From the NCBI GenBank assembly GCA_030760725.1, contig JASWHV010000001.1:77893683-77957682 (forward strand): DNA of 64,000 bases, given 5' to 3'. The translations under genes were made by a program, and so were the position numbers. This stretch comes from Neostapfia colusana. Taxonomy: Eukaryota > Streptophyta > Magnoliopsida > Poales > Poaceae. This document shows, one piece after another, positions 9,409 through 19,905 of this stretch. The notes beneath the pieces are model-generated. The model did not search any database, was not told the DNA's origin, and saw only the letters and a program-made list of their open reading frames with translations. Numbering within the stretch: position 1 is the stretch's first letter; each line of letters opens with the position of its first letter.

Positions 9409-11996
9409 CGTAACACCCCAAAATCCTGTTAAGAGGGGAATTTAAAAATTTTTGGATGTGTTGCATGTTTTGCAACAATTTAAATTCAAACTGGAATTCA
9501 ATTTAAACTCAAAACAGAAAAGAAATAGAAAAGAAAAAGGAAAACAGAAAAAAACTGGCCAGTGGGCCGAAACCCACCAGCCGGCCCACCCAAACCCCGC
9601 GCCCGCCCGCAGCCGCGCGCGCCCCCTTCCTCCCACTGACAGGCGGGGCCCGCCAGCCTTCTTCTTCCTCGCGCCCGCGCCGCGATCGGCCGGGACTCTC
9701 TTACCCGAATCAAAACCGATCGGGAATTCTCGCGTATCCCAGCCGATTTCCGGACCCCGAAGACTCCAGCTCGATCTAAACCAACCCGCCGCCCTCCCCG
9801 TCTATAAAAACCCCGGCCTTGTCCCGTTTTTCCCACGCGATCTGCCGATTTTCTCTCTGGTGAGAACCCGAGCTTCTCCGGCAAATTCTGGCTGATCTAC
9901 GCTCGGAAATTCCGATCTAACTCGCTGGTCTTGATCCACCGCCTCCGGGGAACCTTGCAGGTGCAGAAAACTCGGTGACTTGCGGTTCAAACACAGCGCC
10001 GACGAGCCTCGCCGTGAATTCACCTCAGACCTCATCGCCGACCGCCTTCCAGGACCTCCGAGCTCAAGAAAACCCCCGAGGTGAGATCCCCGACCTCCCC
10101 TCCACCGATCTATGCCATAAAATCACAGTTTTAGGAAGAATTCCCGAAGATCCGAAACTCTCCGGTGAGATCGCCGCCTCCCACCGCCGTGTGCCGCCGG
10201 GCAGCGCCGCCCGCGCTCGATCAGAACATTACGTGGCCGCTTGTGCGCCGTTTGTTTTAAATCGCACGGTAGAGGTTAAATCCCCGCGTACCGGTTCGAC
10301 GTTATAATCTCAGACGTCTGTTTTAAATCGGACGGTCCACGTCAGCCCCACGTTATAAAGACTGGAAATCTTACGTGCTACCCCCTAGGGTTCTCGGGAA
10401 ATAAGAGCTAGCCCCGGAAACTTCTGATCTAGCCCCTGGAACTTCAGAAAATCATGTAAATTCATTTAAAAATCAGTTTTAGCCCCTGGACTTAATAAAA
10501 ATTAGGAAAAAGTCCTCTATTATGAGTAGCTAGACCCCTGAAAATTGTTAAAATAATATTATAGACCCTGTAGTGGGGTGAGTTTACCTTTTTAACCCTG
10601 TTTGATATTTAATTTATGAAATAGAATATGTGGCTAGTATTTAAAATTTAAAAAGTGGGACAAACATATTGTCAAAATTAAATTAAAAACTTTCTCAGTA
10701 CTTAGAAAATTTTGGAGTGAGATAAAAATATATTTTGGGCTGAAATGAATCTGTTTAATTTATTATTCACATTTATTAGTATAGGGACACATTTTTAAGT
10801 AAAGAATAGTTCTGAAAATAGGGAAAATAAATGTAAAATAGTTTACATCATAGGAAAAGGTCAAAAATATATTAGTAAATATTTTAGATCAGAACCTGTT
10901 CAGTTTAGATGATGTGTCTTGTTATTTTCCTAATAAAGTTCACATTTAGGCATAGGAATTAAATCTGAAAATATAGCAACTAGTAAATGATAAATGGAGT
11001 TTCTAAAATCCAAGAATTCAGTTTAGGGTTGGTAGAAATTCTGAAGACACATATGGAGAAGGAAAATACCTTTCATGCATACTTGGCAGCTAAAAGGTGT
11101 AGTAATTGAATATAAGGAAAATTATTTAAATTGGAAACTCATGTATAAAGTATGCAAGCATAAATGTGAATACAAAAGTAGGAATCATATACACATGATT
11201 AAAAGTGCTTGTAAGCCAAAGGTCAACACACATAGAGTAAATACAACACATAGAAGTTGTGAATGGCTTTGTTACATGTGAATGTGTGGTTTGTATGAAG
11301 TGGAAGTGTGAACTATGTCTTATGGATTATTGTTTTTCTTTTGCTATGTGTGATGGTATGATTTAGAACCTGCTCAAGAGCAAGTTATTCCTTTCCAAGA
11401 TCAGGATTACCCATTTCAAGAGCAGCAGGAAGGAGGCAAGTGTCCTTGACGACTTTGATCCTATACTAGGATGTTTAGATAGAATTATTGCATTGTCAAG
11501 TTAAATATGAAACCCATGCTAGGAAGTTTCCCTAGAATTGCATTACCTTGTTCCCTTGTAGCTTGGGATTGGGATTTATTTTATCATGTCATTTATTATT
11601 ATGCATATGCTTAGCCATGCTTAGAATGGGATATTTGGGATATGAGATCATCAGTTTATTTTACCATACTCTTGAATGAGATATTGTGAGTTATGTAGAG
11701 GTAGGGATCAAGGCAAGTTGGATGTTTTGGTTGTGTGCTGGGTGCACGAGACTCGGGTTTGTGTTTAGTACTTGCCTGGATTCTAAGGACCGGTTCATGG
11801 AGCATGTAACCTGGCTTTACCATGCCAACCACATGCTGAGATGGGGCAGCTTGGCCAATTAATTAGGTGTATCCCCGGCGTAGTATGGGTGTGTTGGATG
11901 GTGCGGGGAATAGGTGTCAGCTGGACTACCATATGAACCGCAAGGCTCAAGAGGGGGCCACTGCAGCGGGGTTGGAGCCTCTTGTATGCTGTTAGG
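9409..11996 (+). repeat. LTR C: 5' three quarters of a D-type LTR
   Basis: Starts CGTAACACCCC (first base changed from T) directly in the CACTA DUF4216 fragment. It is colinear with the LTR of D up to 11996, where D is inserted. The rest should lie to the right, beyond the tandem array and outside the window. With CACTA sequence on its left, it is either a 5' LTR or a solo LTR; the window cannot decide. Compared with D it has one rather than two copies of the 18-19-bp block at the LTR start. TATA-like TATAAAAA lies near 9805. Confidence 0.85.
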
Positions 11997-12398
11997 TGTA
12001 ACACCCTAAAATCTTGTTAAGACCCAAAATCATGTTAAGAGGGGAATTAAAAAAATTTTGGACGTATTGCATGTTTTGCAACAATTTAAATTCAAACTGG
12101 AATTCAAATTAAACTCAAAACAGAAAAGAAATAGAAAAAGAAAAAGGAAAATAGAAAAAAAAAGCCAGTGGGCCGAAACCCACCAGCCGGCCCAACCAGC
12201 ACCCGCGCCAGCCAGCAGCCGCGCGTGCCTCTTCCTCCCACTGACAGGCGGGGCCCGCCAGCCCTTCTTCTACCTCGCGCCGCGCCGGGACTATTTCACC
12301 CGAATCGAAACCGATCGGGAATTCTCGCGTATCCCAGCCGAAATCCGTTCGGGGGCGACGCAAACTCGATCTAAACCACCCCGCGGCCCTCCCCCGTC

Positions 12399-12406
12399 TA
12401 TAAAAA
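12399..12406 (+). promoter_or_regulatory. TATA box of LTR D
   Basis: TATAAAAA at the same position in the LTR plan as in A, E and F. Confidence 0.75.
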
Positions 12407-12455
12407 CCCCGACCCTGTCCCGTTTTTCCCACGCGATCCGCCGATTTTCTCTCCG

Positions 12456-12556
12456 GTGAGAACCCGAGTTTCTCCGGCGAATTCTGGCTGATCTAAGCTT
12501 GGAAATTCCGATCTAACTCGCTGGTCTTGATCCACCGCCTCCGGGGAACCCTGCAG
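12456..12556 (+). other. Predicted leader intron 1 of element D (101 nt)
   Basis: The donor-like CCG/GTGAGA at 12456 and the acceptor-like CTGCAG ending at 12556 bound 101 nt with an internal CTAAC, a possible branch point. The same length occurs in E (18353-18453) and F (32056-32156). Prediction from sequence only. Confidence 0.35.
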
Positions 12557-12676
12557 GTGCAGAAAACTCGGTGACTTGCGGTTCAAACACAGCGCCGACG
12601 AGCCTCGCCGTGGTTTCACTTCGGACCTCGTCGCCGACCGCCTTCCAGGACCTCCGAGCTCAAGGAAACCCCCGAG

Positions 12677-15624
12677 GTGAGATCCCGGACCTCCCCTCCA
12701 CCGATCTATGCCATAAAATCACAGTTCTAGGAAGAATTCCCAAAGATCCGAAACTCTCCGGCGAGATCGCCGCCTCCCGCCGCCGTGCGCCGCCGGGCAG
12801 CGCCGCCCACGCTCGATCAGAGCCACGTCGTCGCTTGTGCGCCGTTTATTTTAAATCGCACGGTAGAGTTTAAATCCCCGCGTACCGGTTCGACGTTATA
12901 ATCTCAGCCGTCTGTTTTAAATCGGACGGTCCACGTCAGCTCCGCGTTATAAAGACTGGAAATCTTACATGCTACCCCCTGGGGTTCTCGGGAAATAAGA
13001 GCTAGCCCCAGAAACTTCTGATCTAGCCCCTGGAACTTCAGAAAATCATGTAAATTCATTTAAAAATCAGTTTTAGCCCCTGGACATAATAAAAATTAGG
13101 AAAAACACCTCTGTTATGTATAGCTAGACACCTGAAAATTGTTAAAATAATATTATAGACCCTGTAGTGGGGTTAGTTTACCTTTTTAGCCCTGTTTGAT
13201 ATTTAATTTAGGAAATTGAATATGTGGCTAGTATTTAAAATTTAAAAAGTGGGACAAACATATTGTCAAAATTAAATTAAAAACCTTCTCAGTATTTAGA
13301 AAACTTTGGAGTGAGATAAAATATGTTTTGGGCTGAAGTGAATCTGTTTAATTTATTATTCACATTTAGGGACACATTTTTAAGTAAAGAATAGTTCTGG
13401 AAAATAGGGAAAATAATTGTAAAATAGTTTACATCAGAGGGAAAGGTTAAAAATATATTAGTAAATATTTTAGATCAGAACCTATTCTGTTTAGATGATG
13501 TGTCTTGTTATTTTCATAATAAAGTTCACAAATCTGAAAATATAGCAACTAGTAAATGATAAATGGAGTTCAAAAATCAAAAGAATTCAGTTTAGGGTTG
13601 GTAGAAATTCTGAAGACACATATGGAGAAGGAAAATAACTTTCATGCATACTTGGTAGCTAAAAGGTGTAGTAATTGAATATAAGGAATTTATTTAAATT
13701 GGAAACTCATATATATAGTATGAAAGTATAAATGTGAACACAAAAGTAGGAATCATATACACATGATTAAAAGTGCATGCAAGCCACAAATCAACACACA
13801 TAGAGTAACCACAACACATATAATGGTGAATGACTTTCATAAATATGAATGTGTGGTTTGTATGAAGTGGAAGTGTGAACTATGTCTTATGGATTGTTGT
13901 TTTTCTTTTGCTATGTGTGATGGTATGATGTAGAACCTGCTCAAGAGCAAGTTATTCCTTTCCAAGATCAGGACTACCCATTTCAAGAGCAGCAGGAAGG
14001 AGGCAAGTGTCCTTGACCACTTTGATCCTATGCTAGGATGTGTAGATAGAATTATTTGCATTGTCAAATGAAATATGAAACCCATGCTAGGAAGTTTCCA
14101 TAGAATTGCATTACCTTGTTTCCTTGTAGCTTGGGTTGGGATTCATTTTATCATGTCATTTATTATTATGCATATGCCTAGCCATGCTTAGAATGGGATA
14201 TTTGGGATAAGAAATCATCAGTTTATTTTACCATACTCTTGAATGAGATATTGTGGGTTATGTAGAGGTAGGGATCAAGGCAAGTTGGATGTTTTGGTTG
14301 TGTGCTGGGTGCACGAGACTTGGGTTTGTGTTTAGTGCTTGCCTGGATCCTAAGGACCGGTTCATGGAGCATGTAACCTGGCTTTACAGTGTCAACCACA
14401 TGCTGAGATGGGGCAGCTTGGCCAATTAATTAGGTGTATCCCCGGCGTAGTATGGGTGTGTTGGATGGTGCGGGCAATAGGTGTTAGCTGGACTACCATA
14501 TGAACTGCAAGGCTCAAGAGGGGGCCACTGCAGCGGGGTTGGAGCCTCTTGTATGCTGTTAGGGGTGAAACCTCAGTGGGCCCACGCTCGTCGAGAATCC
14601 CTTTGTAAATGCTTCGTAGTGATCTCCTGGCTACACACCTGGGAAGTGTGAATGTGGTTCGTAGCAACTGGCATAATGGAGGTTCTTTTAGTCCACCCGG
14701 CAACGGGGGATGAAATCACTACATGTGGGTACAGTGGTACAAACTCTGCAGAGTCAAAACTGTCATGACAGCCATGCTCACGATCAAGAGCGGCTTGGAC
14801 TTATTCATGATTAGAGGATTGATGGTTGTGGAAGTTGTAGATGGTAAGCGGGGAGCTTAACATTGGAAATGATGTTATGGTTATTTGATTATGATGATGG
14901 GATGGGAGATTGGGACCATTTCACCTGTGTAGTAATGTAGGTGCTTAATAAGCTAAGGTAATAGGTATTAATGGCATAGTGCTTTAACCATAAATTCAAC
15001 CTTCCCTTGTTCTAGCCATGCGTGACATGACTTTCCCACAATTGTTGAGTACCATCGGTACTCAACCTTGCATATTTGTTGGTTTATATTGCTGCTCAGG
15101 TCAAGATAATGAGGTGGTGTATAATGATCAAGACTTTGGACCCGAAGAAGGTTTCTAGGTTCATGGAGACCCCGGGCAACGTCTGTGATGGAGCCCACAA
15201 GAATAATATTCCGCTGCTAGTTTATTTATTTATGATGAACTATTTATCGTCCATCGAGACATATGCTTTGTAAAACTTATTTATATTCGACACCTGGCTT
15301 GTAATAAATGATGCTTCACTATTTGTAATCACATGTATGAGAAAATGATCTTGGCATACATGTGATATTCACTTGGTTGATCTTCGGAAAAACCGGGTGT
15401 GACAGGAAGTGGTATCAGAGCCAAGGTTGCCCGTAGGAACGTGGACCTAGGTAGAAATGGACGTATTTAAGGGCCCTATTTTCTTAAAAACTATTTTTAC
15501 AAGGTGTGTGTTGAAAAGTGTTATTTAATGAGTCATTTTCTTCATCTTACCCCCAACATTCATTCAAAATAGGATTTTTGTTTAAAAGTTTAACTAACCT
15601 AAGTTTAAATGCTTTTTGTTTTAG
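12677..15624 (+). other. Predicted leader intron 2 of element D, ending at the orf0 ATG
   Basis: The donor-like GAG/GTGAGATC at 12677 follows an ATG-free 120-nt exon (12557-12676). The acceptor is a pyrimidine-rich TTTTTGTTTTAG ending at 15624, one base before the orf0 ATG, with CTAAC about 30 nt upstream. Removing this 2.95-kb segment would delete the ATG-rich LTR middle and put orf0 first on the message. F has the same signals at 28968-31935. Prediction only. Confidence 0.45.
15410..15422 (+). other. Primer binding site of element D (initiator Met tRNA)
   Basis: TGGTATCAGAGCC, five bases after the LTR end. It matches the complement of the 3' end of plant initiator methionine tRNA, the usual primer for this group. 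Confidence 0.9.
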
Positions 15625-16404
15625 ATGGTTCGCATGATTCGCACCGCTCGCAAGTCCACAGGAGGGAGAGTTCCCGTAGTTGCCCTTGCCGAAAGAGAGG
15701 AGAGCCGTCCGGTGACGTACCTTTCCTACGGATTAGCAGTAGGAGGCTTGTTGCGCCGTCTTCGACGTATGCTCGAAGCCGCCGGCAATACGGGAAAGCT
15801 AATCATCCACTATAACTCCACCAGGACCATCCGTGAGAAGAGGGAAGAATGGAGCTCAGAAATGAGGATTATACACGAAAATCGGCTGCTTAAGATCCAC
15901 CGCTCTCCAGCTTGTAGGGCGACACAGGTCGATGCGGAGAAGGATGTCACCTGGGAGGCCATCACCTTCCAGAGTCACATCTATCGTCGACACCTGGACA
16001 GGACCGAGTACATGTATGTCCTCCAGCGCGAGAGTGGTACAACGGAGTATAAGTACCCGCCAGTGCAGCAAGGGACTTCCCATGAGCACATGGACTTGTG
16101 CTTGGAGGATGCTGCTATGCTTAGCACTCGATTGCAGGAGTGTCAGCAGGAGCTTCAGGATGTTCGTGACACCCTGAAGGAAACAGAGGCGTTGCTGCGA
16201 GCCTGCTTGAGGGCGAGAGAAAGAGGAGATGGGAATGAACTGTGTGTCACCATGAATGATACATGGACTCCTAACTCCCCAGATCGTCGGGCGATCAGGC
16301 GTCGTCACACTTCTCCACCAGCAGCCTCCCCACCCAAAGCAGAGTCAGAAGGCAGCCGAAATGATGAGGAAGATCCCGAGGAGCCAGCTCAAGAAAACGA
16401 GTAG
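15625..16404 (+). CDS. orf0: orf0 of element D: 259-aa protein with histone H3-like N terminus
   Basis: An intact frame between the primer site and gag. The N terminus MVRMIRTARKSTGGRVP aligns without gaps to the histone H3 tail from its initiator Met; TARKSTGG is identical to H3 residues 6-13. A helical, probably coiled-coil segment lies at about 156-201. The C terminus has a basic patch, Ser-Pro motifs and a short acidic end. It is open here although gag and pol of the same element carry several lesions. Start choice: first ATG, preceded by an acceptor-like TTTTAG. Extra ORFs before gag are, as I recall, described in rice RIRE3/RIRE8-type elements. Function unknown; nuclear action is inferred from the basic patch and the H3 likeness. 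Confidence 0.8.
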   Translation: MVRMIRTARKSTGGRVPVVALAEREESRPVTYLSYGLAVGGLLRRLRRMLEAAGNTGKLIIHYNSTRTIREKREEWSSEMRIIHENRLLKIHRSPACRATQVDAEKDVTWEAITFQSHIYRRHLDRTEYMYVLQRESGTTEYKYPPVQQGTSHEHMDLCLEDAAMLSTRLQECQQELQDVRDTLKETEALLRACLRARERGDGNELCVTMNDTWTPNSPDRRAIRRRHTSPPAASPPKAESEGSRNDEEDPEEPAQENE

Positions 16405-16705
16405 TGTAGAGTTTTTCCCTTCGTTAGCAAGATGTCGAGTAGTCGAGTCGCTATCTTAGTTAATGGTGTGTTTGTGCTTGGTGTGTGACGTGAGTTGTGG
16501 AAGCCATGAGCAACTGTCCACAGTCTCGTCTTCAGATTGTTTTGCTTTGGTGTGTGAACCCACATGAAATAATAGTGCATTTATTTTTGTGTGAGACATG
16601 AACCCCCAGAAAGTATAACAAAGCCTCAACACTTCAAAGTACAAACAAGTGAAAGTAGTAAGGTAATACGTAATGCTTTAAATTAACATTGGTTGATCAT
16701 GCCAG

Positions 16706-17863
16706 ATGGCCGGACGAGGAAAAGGACGTGCTGCCAACCCCGCCAACAACAACGATGAGGCCTCCAACCCTCATCTTTCTGGAGGCCAGGACCGGGGTGG
16801 TCGCCGTGAAGGAGTTGATTCCCTCCACCAAATGCTGGAGAATCAGAATCAGCTCATCTAGAACTTGACTCAAGTGGTGGCCAACTTGCATCAAGTTCCA
16901 CCTCCACAAGCTGCACCACGCCAACCAAGGTTGAGTGAGTTTCTAGGAACTCAACCTCCAAAGTTTGCAGGTGCTGCTGAACCTCTGGAGGCAGATGATT
17001 GGCTAAAGACCATTGAAAGCAAGATGAGGATCATACAGTGCCAAGGGTATGAGAGGGTGCTGTTTGCCTCTCATCAATTGCATGACCTGCTGCTGATTGG
17101 TGGACCGCCTACGTGGCTGCCCATCATGACCCTGAGAACATCACTTGGGAAGAGTTCAAGCATAGCTTCCGCAACCATTATATCCCGAGAGGTGAACTCA
17201 AAAACAAACGGAAGGAGTTCTTGGGACTGCAGCAGGGAAACATGACGGTGAGGGAATACCTCACTAAATTTACTCAACTATCCCGTTATGCCCCACGAGA
17301 CATAGAGACTGATGAGCAGAAACAAGATTGTTTCGTGGAAGGGCTTACCGCCGAAATGCAGTGTGCGATGTCCTCAAATGAGTATGAAAGCTTCCAAAAG
17401 ATGGTGGACAGAGCATTTATGGTAGAAAGGAAGCTGAAGACCTTGGAAAATGAGAACAAGAGGAAGGCCGGGTGGTCACACCAAGCCTCAGGGAGCAACA
17501 CTCGCCCACGTCTGATGCAGCAACCTGCAGGGCAGACGAACCGTGCTGCGGTACCCTACTCAGCACCAAGAGGGTAAAACCCGAACTACAGGCCTCCCGC
17601 AGCACCAGCGCAGCCACAACGTCAGTTTGTACAGCAGCCTCGCCCCGCATATCCACCTCGACCAGCAGTACATGGACCTCCAAACCAACCCCAAGACAGC
17701 AAAGGCCAGGCACCTAAGGTTGGGGTGCAATGTTTTAGCTGCGGTGAAGTGGGGCACTACGCCCATAAATGCCCAAAGAAGAAGCCCGAACAGCCACAAC
17801 AGCAGAATGTGATGCGAGGACGGGTGAACCACGTCACTATGGAGGAAGCGGAAGAGGCACCCG
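16706..17863 (+). pseudogene. gag: Broken gag of element D
   Basis: Starts MAGRGKGRAANPANNN and is colinear with the gag of E. Lesions: TAG at 16859-16861 (CAG in E), a one-base loss near 17081 and TAA at 17575-17577 (a Tyr codon in E). After these the CCHC knuckle CFSCGEVGHYAHKC is still readable near 17732-17773. The frame is then cut at 17863 by element E. Gag would form the virus-like particle; this copy cannot. Confidence 0.9.
17859..17863 (+). other. Left target-site duplication of element E (ACCCG)
   Basis: ACCCG lies immediately before the LTR start at 17864 and again at 43337-43341, immediately after the LTR end at 43336. The flanking coding sequence of D joins across it at the gag-protease boundary. 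Confidence 0.93.
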
Positions 17864-18296
17864 TGTAACACCCCAAATATTTAGTCAAGACTCAAATTTT
17901 GATTTAGAACCATAAACCATGTTCAGAGGGGAATTTAGAAATTTTTGGACGTATTGCATGTTTTGCAAAAATTCAAATTCAAACTGGAATTCAAATTATA
18001 CTCAAAACAGAAAAGAAATGAAAAAGAAAAAGGAAAACCAGAAAAAAACTGGCCAGTGGGCCGAAACCCCAGCCGGCCCAGCTAACCCCCGCGCAGCCCG
18101 CCCCCGCGCGCGCCGCGCTGCCCCTCGCTGACATGTGGGACCCGCATGTCATCCCTAACCCGAGCCCCCGCGACCCCGGACTTCTTTCCCCGCGCGCGCG
18201 CTCGATCTTAACCGATTGGAAACTCGTTCCCGCAGCCGAATTTCGGTCCCAGCGGACTCCCACTCGATCACAACAGAACCACCGCCCTCCCCCGGC

Positions 18297-18304
18297 TATA
18301 AAAA
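18297..18304 (+). promoter_or_regulatory. TATA box of the 5' LTR of element E
   Basis: TATAAAAA. A transcript starting just downstream would read about 1.6 kb of LTR and then enter F in antisense before reaching E's own genes. Confidence 0.75.
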
Positions 18305-18352
18305 CAACCGATCCGATCAGTTTTTCTCACGCGATCGCCGATTTTCACTCCG

Positions 18353-18453
18353 GTGAGCACCGAGACTTCGCCGGTGAATTCTGGCCGATCTAAGCTCGGA
18401 AACTCTGATCTAACTCGTTGGTCTTGATCCACCGCCTCCGGGGAACTTTGCAG
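18353..18453 (+). other. Predicted leader intron 1 of element E (101 nt)
   Basis: CCG/GTGAGC at 18353, TTTGCAG ending at 18453. The next exon would be 18454-18573 (120 nt, no ATG) with donor GAG/GTGAGATC at 18574. The matching acceptor at the orf0 ATG is 34277, so the second intron would now have to span F. Prediction only. Confidence 0.35.
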
Positions 18454-19900
18454 GTGCAGAAAACCCGAAGACTTACGGTGCAAATCCAGCTCCGACGAGC
18501 TTCGCCGTGGTTTTGCCTCGGACCTCGCCGCCGAGCACTTTCCAGGACCCCCGAGCTCGAGAAAACCCCCGAGGTGAGATCCCTGACCTCCCCTCTACCG
18601 ATCTAGGCCATAAGATCACAGTTCTAGGCAGAATTCTCGAGGATCCGAAAGTTTCCGGCGAGATCGCCGCTTCCCGCCGCCGGCAGCGCCGCCCGCGCTC
18701 GATCAGAGCGACGTGGCCGCTTGTGCGCCGTTTATTTTAAATCGCACGGTAGACATTAAAACCCCGCGTACCGGTTCGATGTTATAATCTCAGCCGTCGG
18801 TTTAAAATCAGACGGTCCACGTCAGCCCCGCGTTATAAAGACTGGAATTCTTACGTGCTACCCCCTGGGGTTCTCTGGAATTGAGAGCTAGCCTCGGAAA
18901 CTTCAGATCTAGCCCCTGGAACTCCAGAAAATCATGTAAATTCATTTAAAAATCAGTTTTAGCCCCTGGACTTAATAGAAATTAAGAAAAACACCTCTGA
19001 AAAGTGTAGCTAGACCCCTGGAAATTATGAAAATGATATTATAGACCCTGTAATGGGGTGAATTCATTATTTTAGCTCTGTTTAGTATTTAATTTAGAAA
19101 ATTGAATATGTAACTAGTGTTTAAATATTAAAAAGGGGGACAAACATAATTGTCAAATTTATTAAAAACTTTCTCAGTACTTAGAAAACTTTGGAGTGAG
19201 ATAAAAATATATTTTTAGGCTGAAATAAATCTGTTTCATCTATTATTCACATTTAATAGTATAGGGACACATTTTTAAGTAAAGAATAGTTAAAGAAAAA
19301 TAGGGAAAATAATTATGAAATAGTATACATCAGAAGCCAAGGTCAAAATATGATCTTAAATTATTTAGGACCAGAACCTAATCTGTTTAGGTAGTGTGTA
19401 TTACTAATTTAATAATAAAATGCACAATTATGCATAAGAATATAAATCTGAAAATATAGAGATTAGTAGATGATAAATGGAGTTTCTAAAGTACAAAGAA
19501 TTCAGTTTAGGGTTGATAGAAATTATGAAGGCACATATGGAGAAGAAAAATACTTTTCATACATACTTGGTAGTTTAATATATAAGGAATTTATTTAAAA
19601 CTGAAACACACATATATACATGTATATACATATATAGTATGTGAGTATAAATATGAACACCAAAGTAGGAATCATACACATGTAAATAAAAGTGTATGCA
19701 AGCCCCAAATCAACACACATAGAGTACCCACAACACATAAAATGGTAAAGAAACTTTCATAAATGTGAATGTGTGGTTTGTATGAAGTAGAAGTGTGAAC
19801 TATGTCTTATGATTGTTGTTTTTCTTTTGCTATGTGTGATGGTATGAAGTAGAACCTGCTCAAGAACAAGTTATTCAATTCCAAGACCAAGACTACCCAT

Positions 19901-19905
19901 TTCAA
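19901..19905 (+). other. Target-site duplication of element F (TTCAA)
   Basis: TTCAA occurs at 19901-19905 and again at 32646-32650, directly flanking F. The E LTR resumes with GAGCAGCAAG at 32651, exactly as in the uninterrupted 3' LTR of E. Confidence 0.94.

Larger units (their letters stand above)
11997..15404 (+). repeat. 5' LTR of element D (3408 bp)
   Basis: Starts TGTAACACCCTAAAATC and ends GGGTGTGACA, followed by the primer site. The first 40 bp contain an imperfect 18-19-bp direct duplication (12004-12022 and 12023-12040). The layout matches LTR A: GC-rich promoter and leader, AT-rich middle, terminal stem-loop at 15328-15365. Against D's 3' LTR (46698-49740) there are many substitutions and a roughly 30-bp indel in the leader. 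Confidence 0.93.
11997..17863 (+). mobile_element. Element D, first segment: 5' LTR, primer site, orf0, broken gag
   Basis: This is the left part of a Tekay-type retrotransposon of a second subfamily, inserted in LTR C after TTAGG (11992-11996, presumed target duplication). It is interrupted at 17863 by element E. D continues at 43342: the target duplication ACCCG flanks E at 17859-17863 and 43337-43341, and the coding sequence resumes at the expected codon. The many differences between its LTRs show that D is clearly older than E and F. Confidence 0.92.
17864..19905 (+). repeat. 5' LTR of element E, first part
   Basis: Starts TGTAACACCCCAAATATTTA. It covers the promoter, leader and AT-rich middle, up to the TTCAA target at 19901-19905 where F is inserted. 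Compared with the 3' LTR of E it lacks GTGCGCCGCC near 18680. It continues at 32651. Confidence 0.93.

Noticed and set aside
15605..15625. orf0 as a fragment of a real histone H3 gene
   Set aside because: Only about the first 21 residues resemble H3. The histone fold is absent, and the remaining 238 residues are unrelated to H3.
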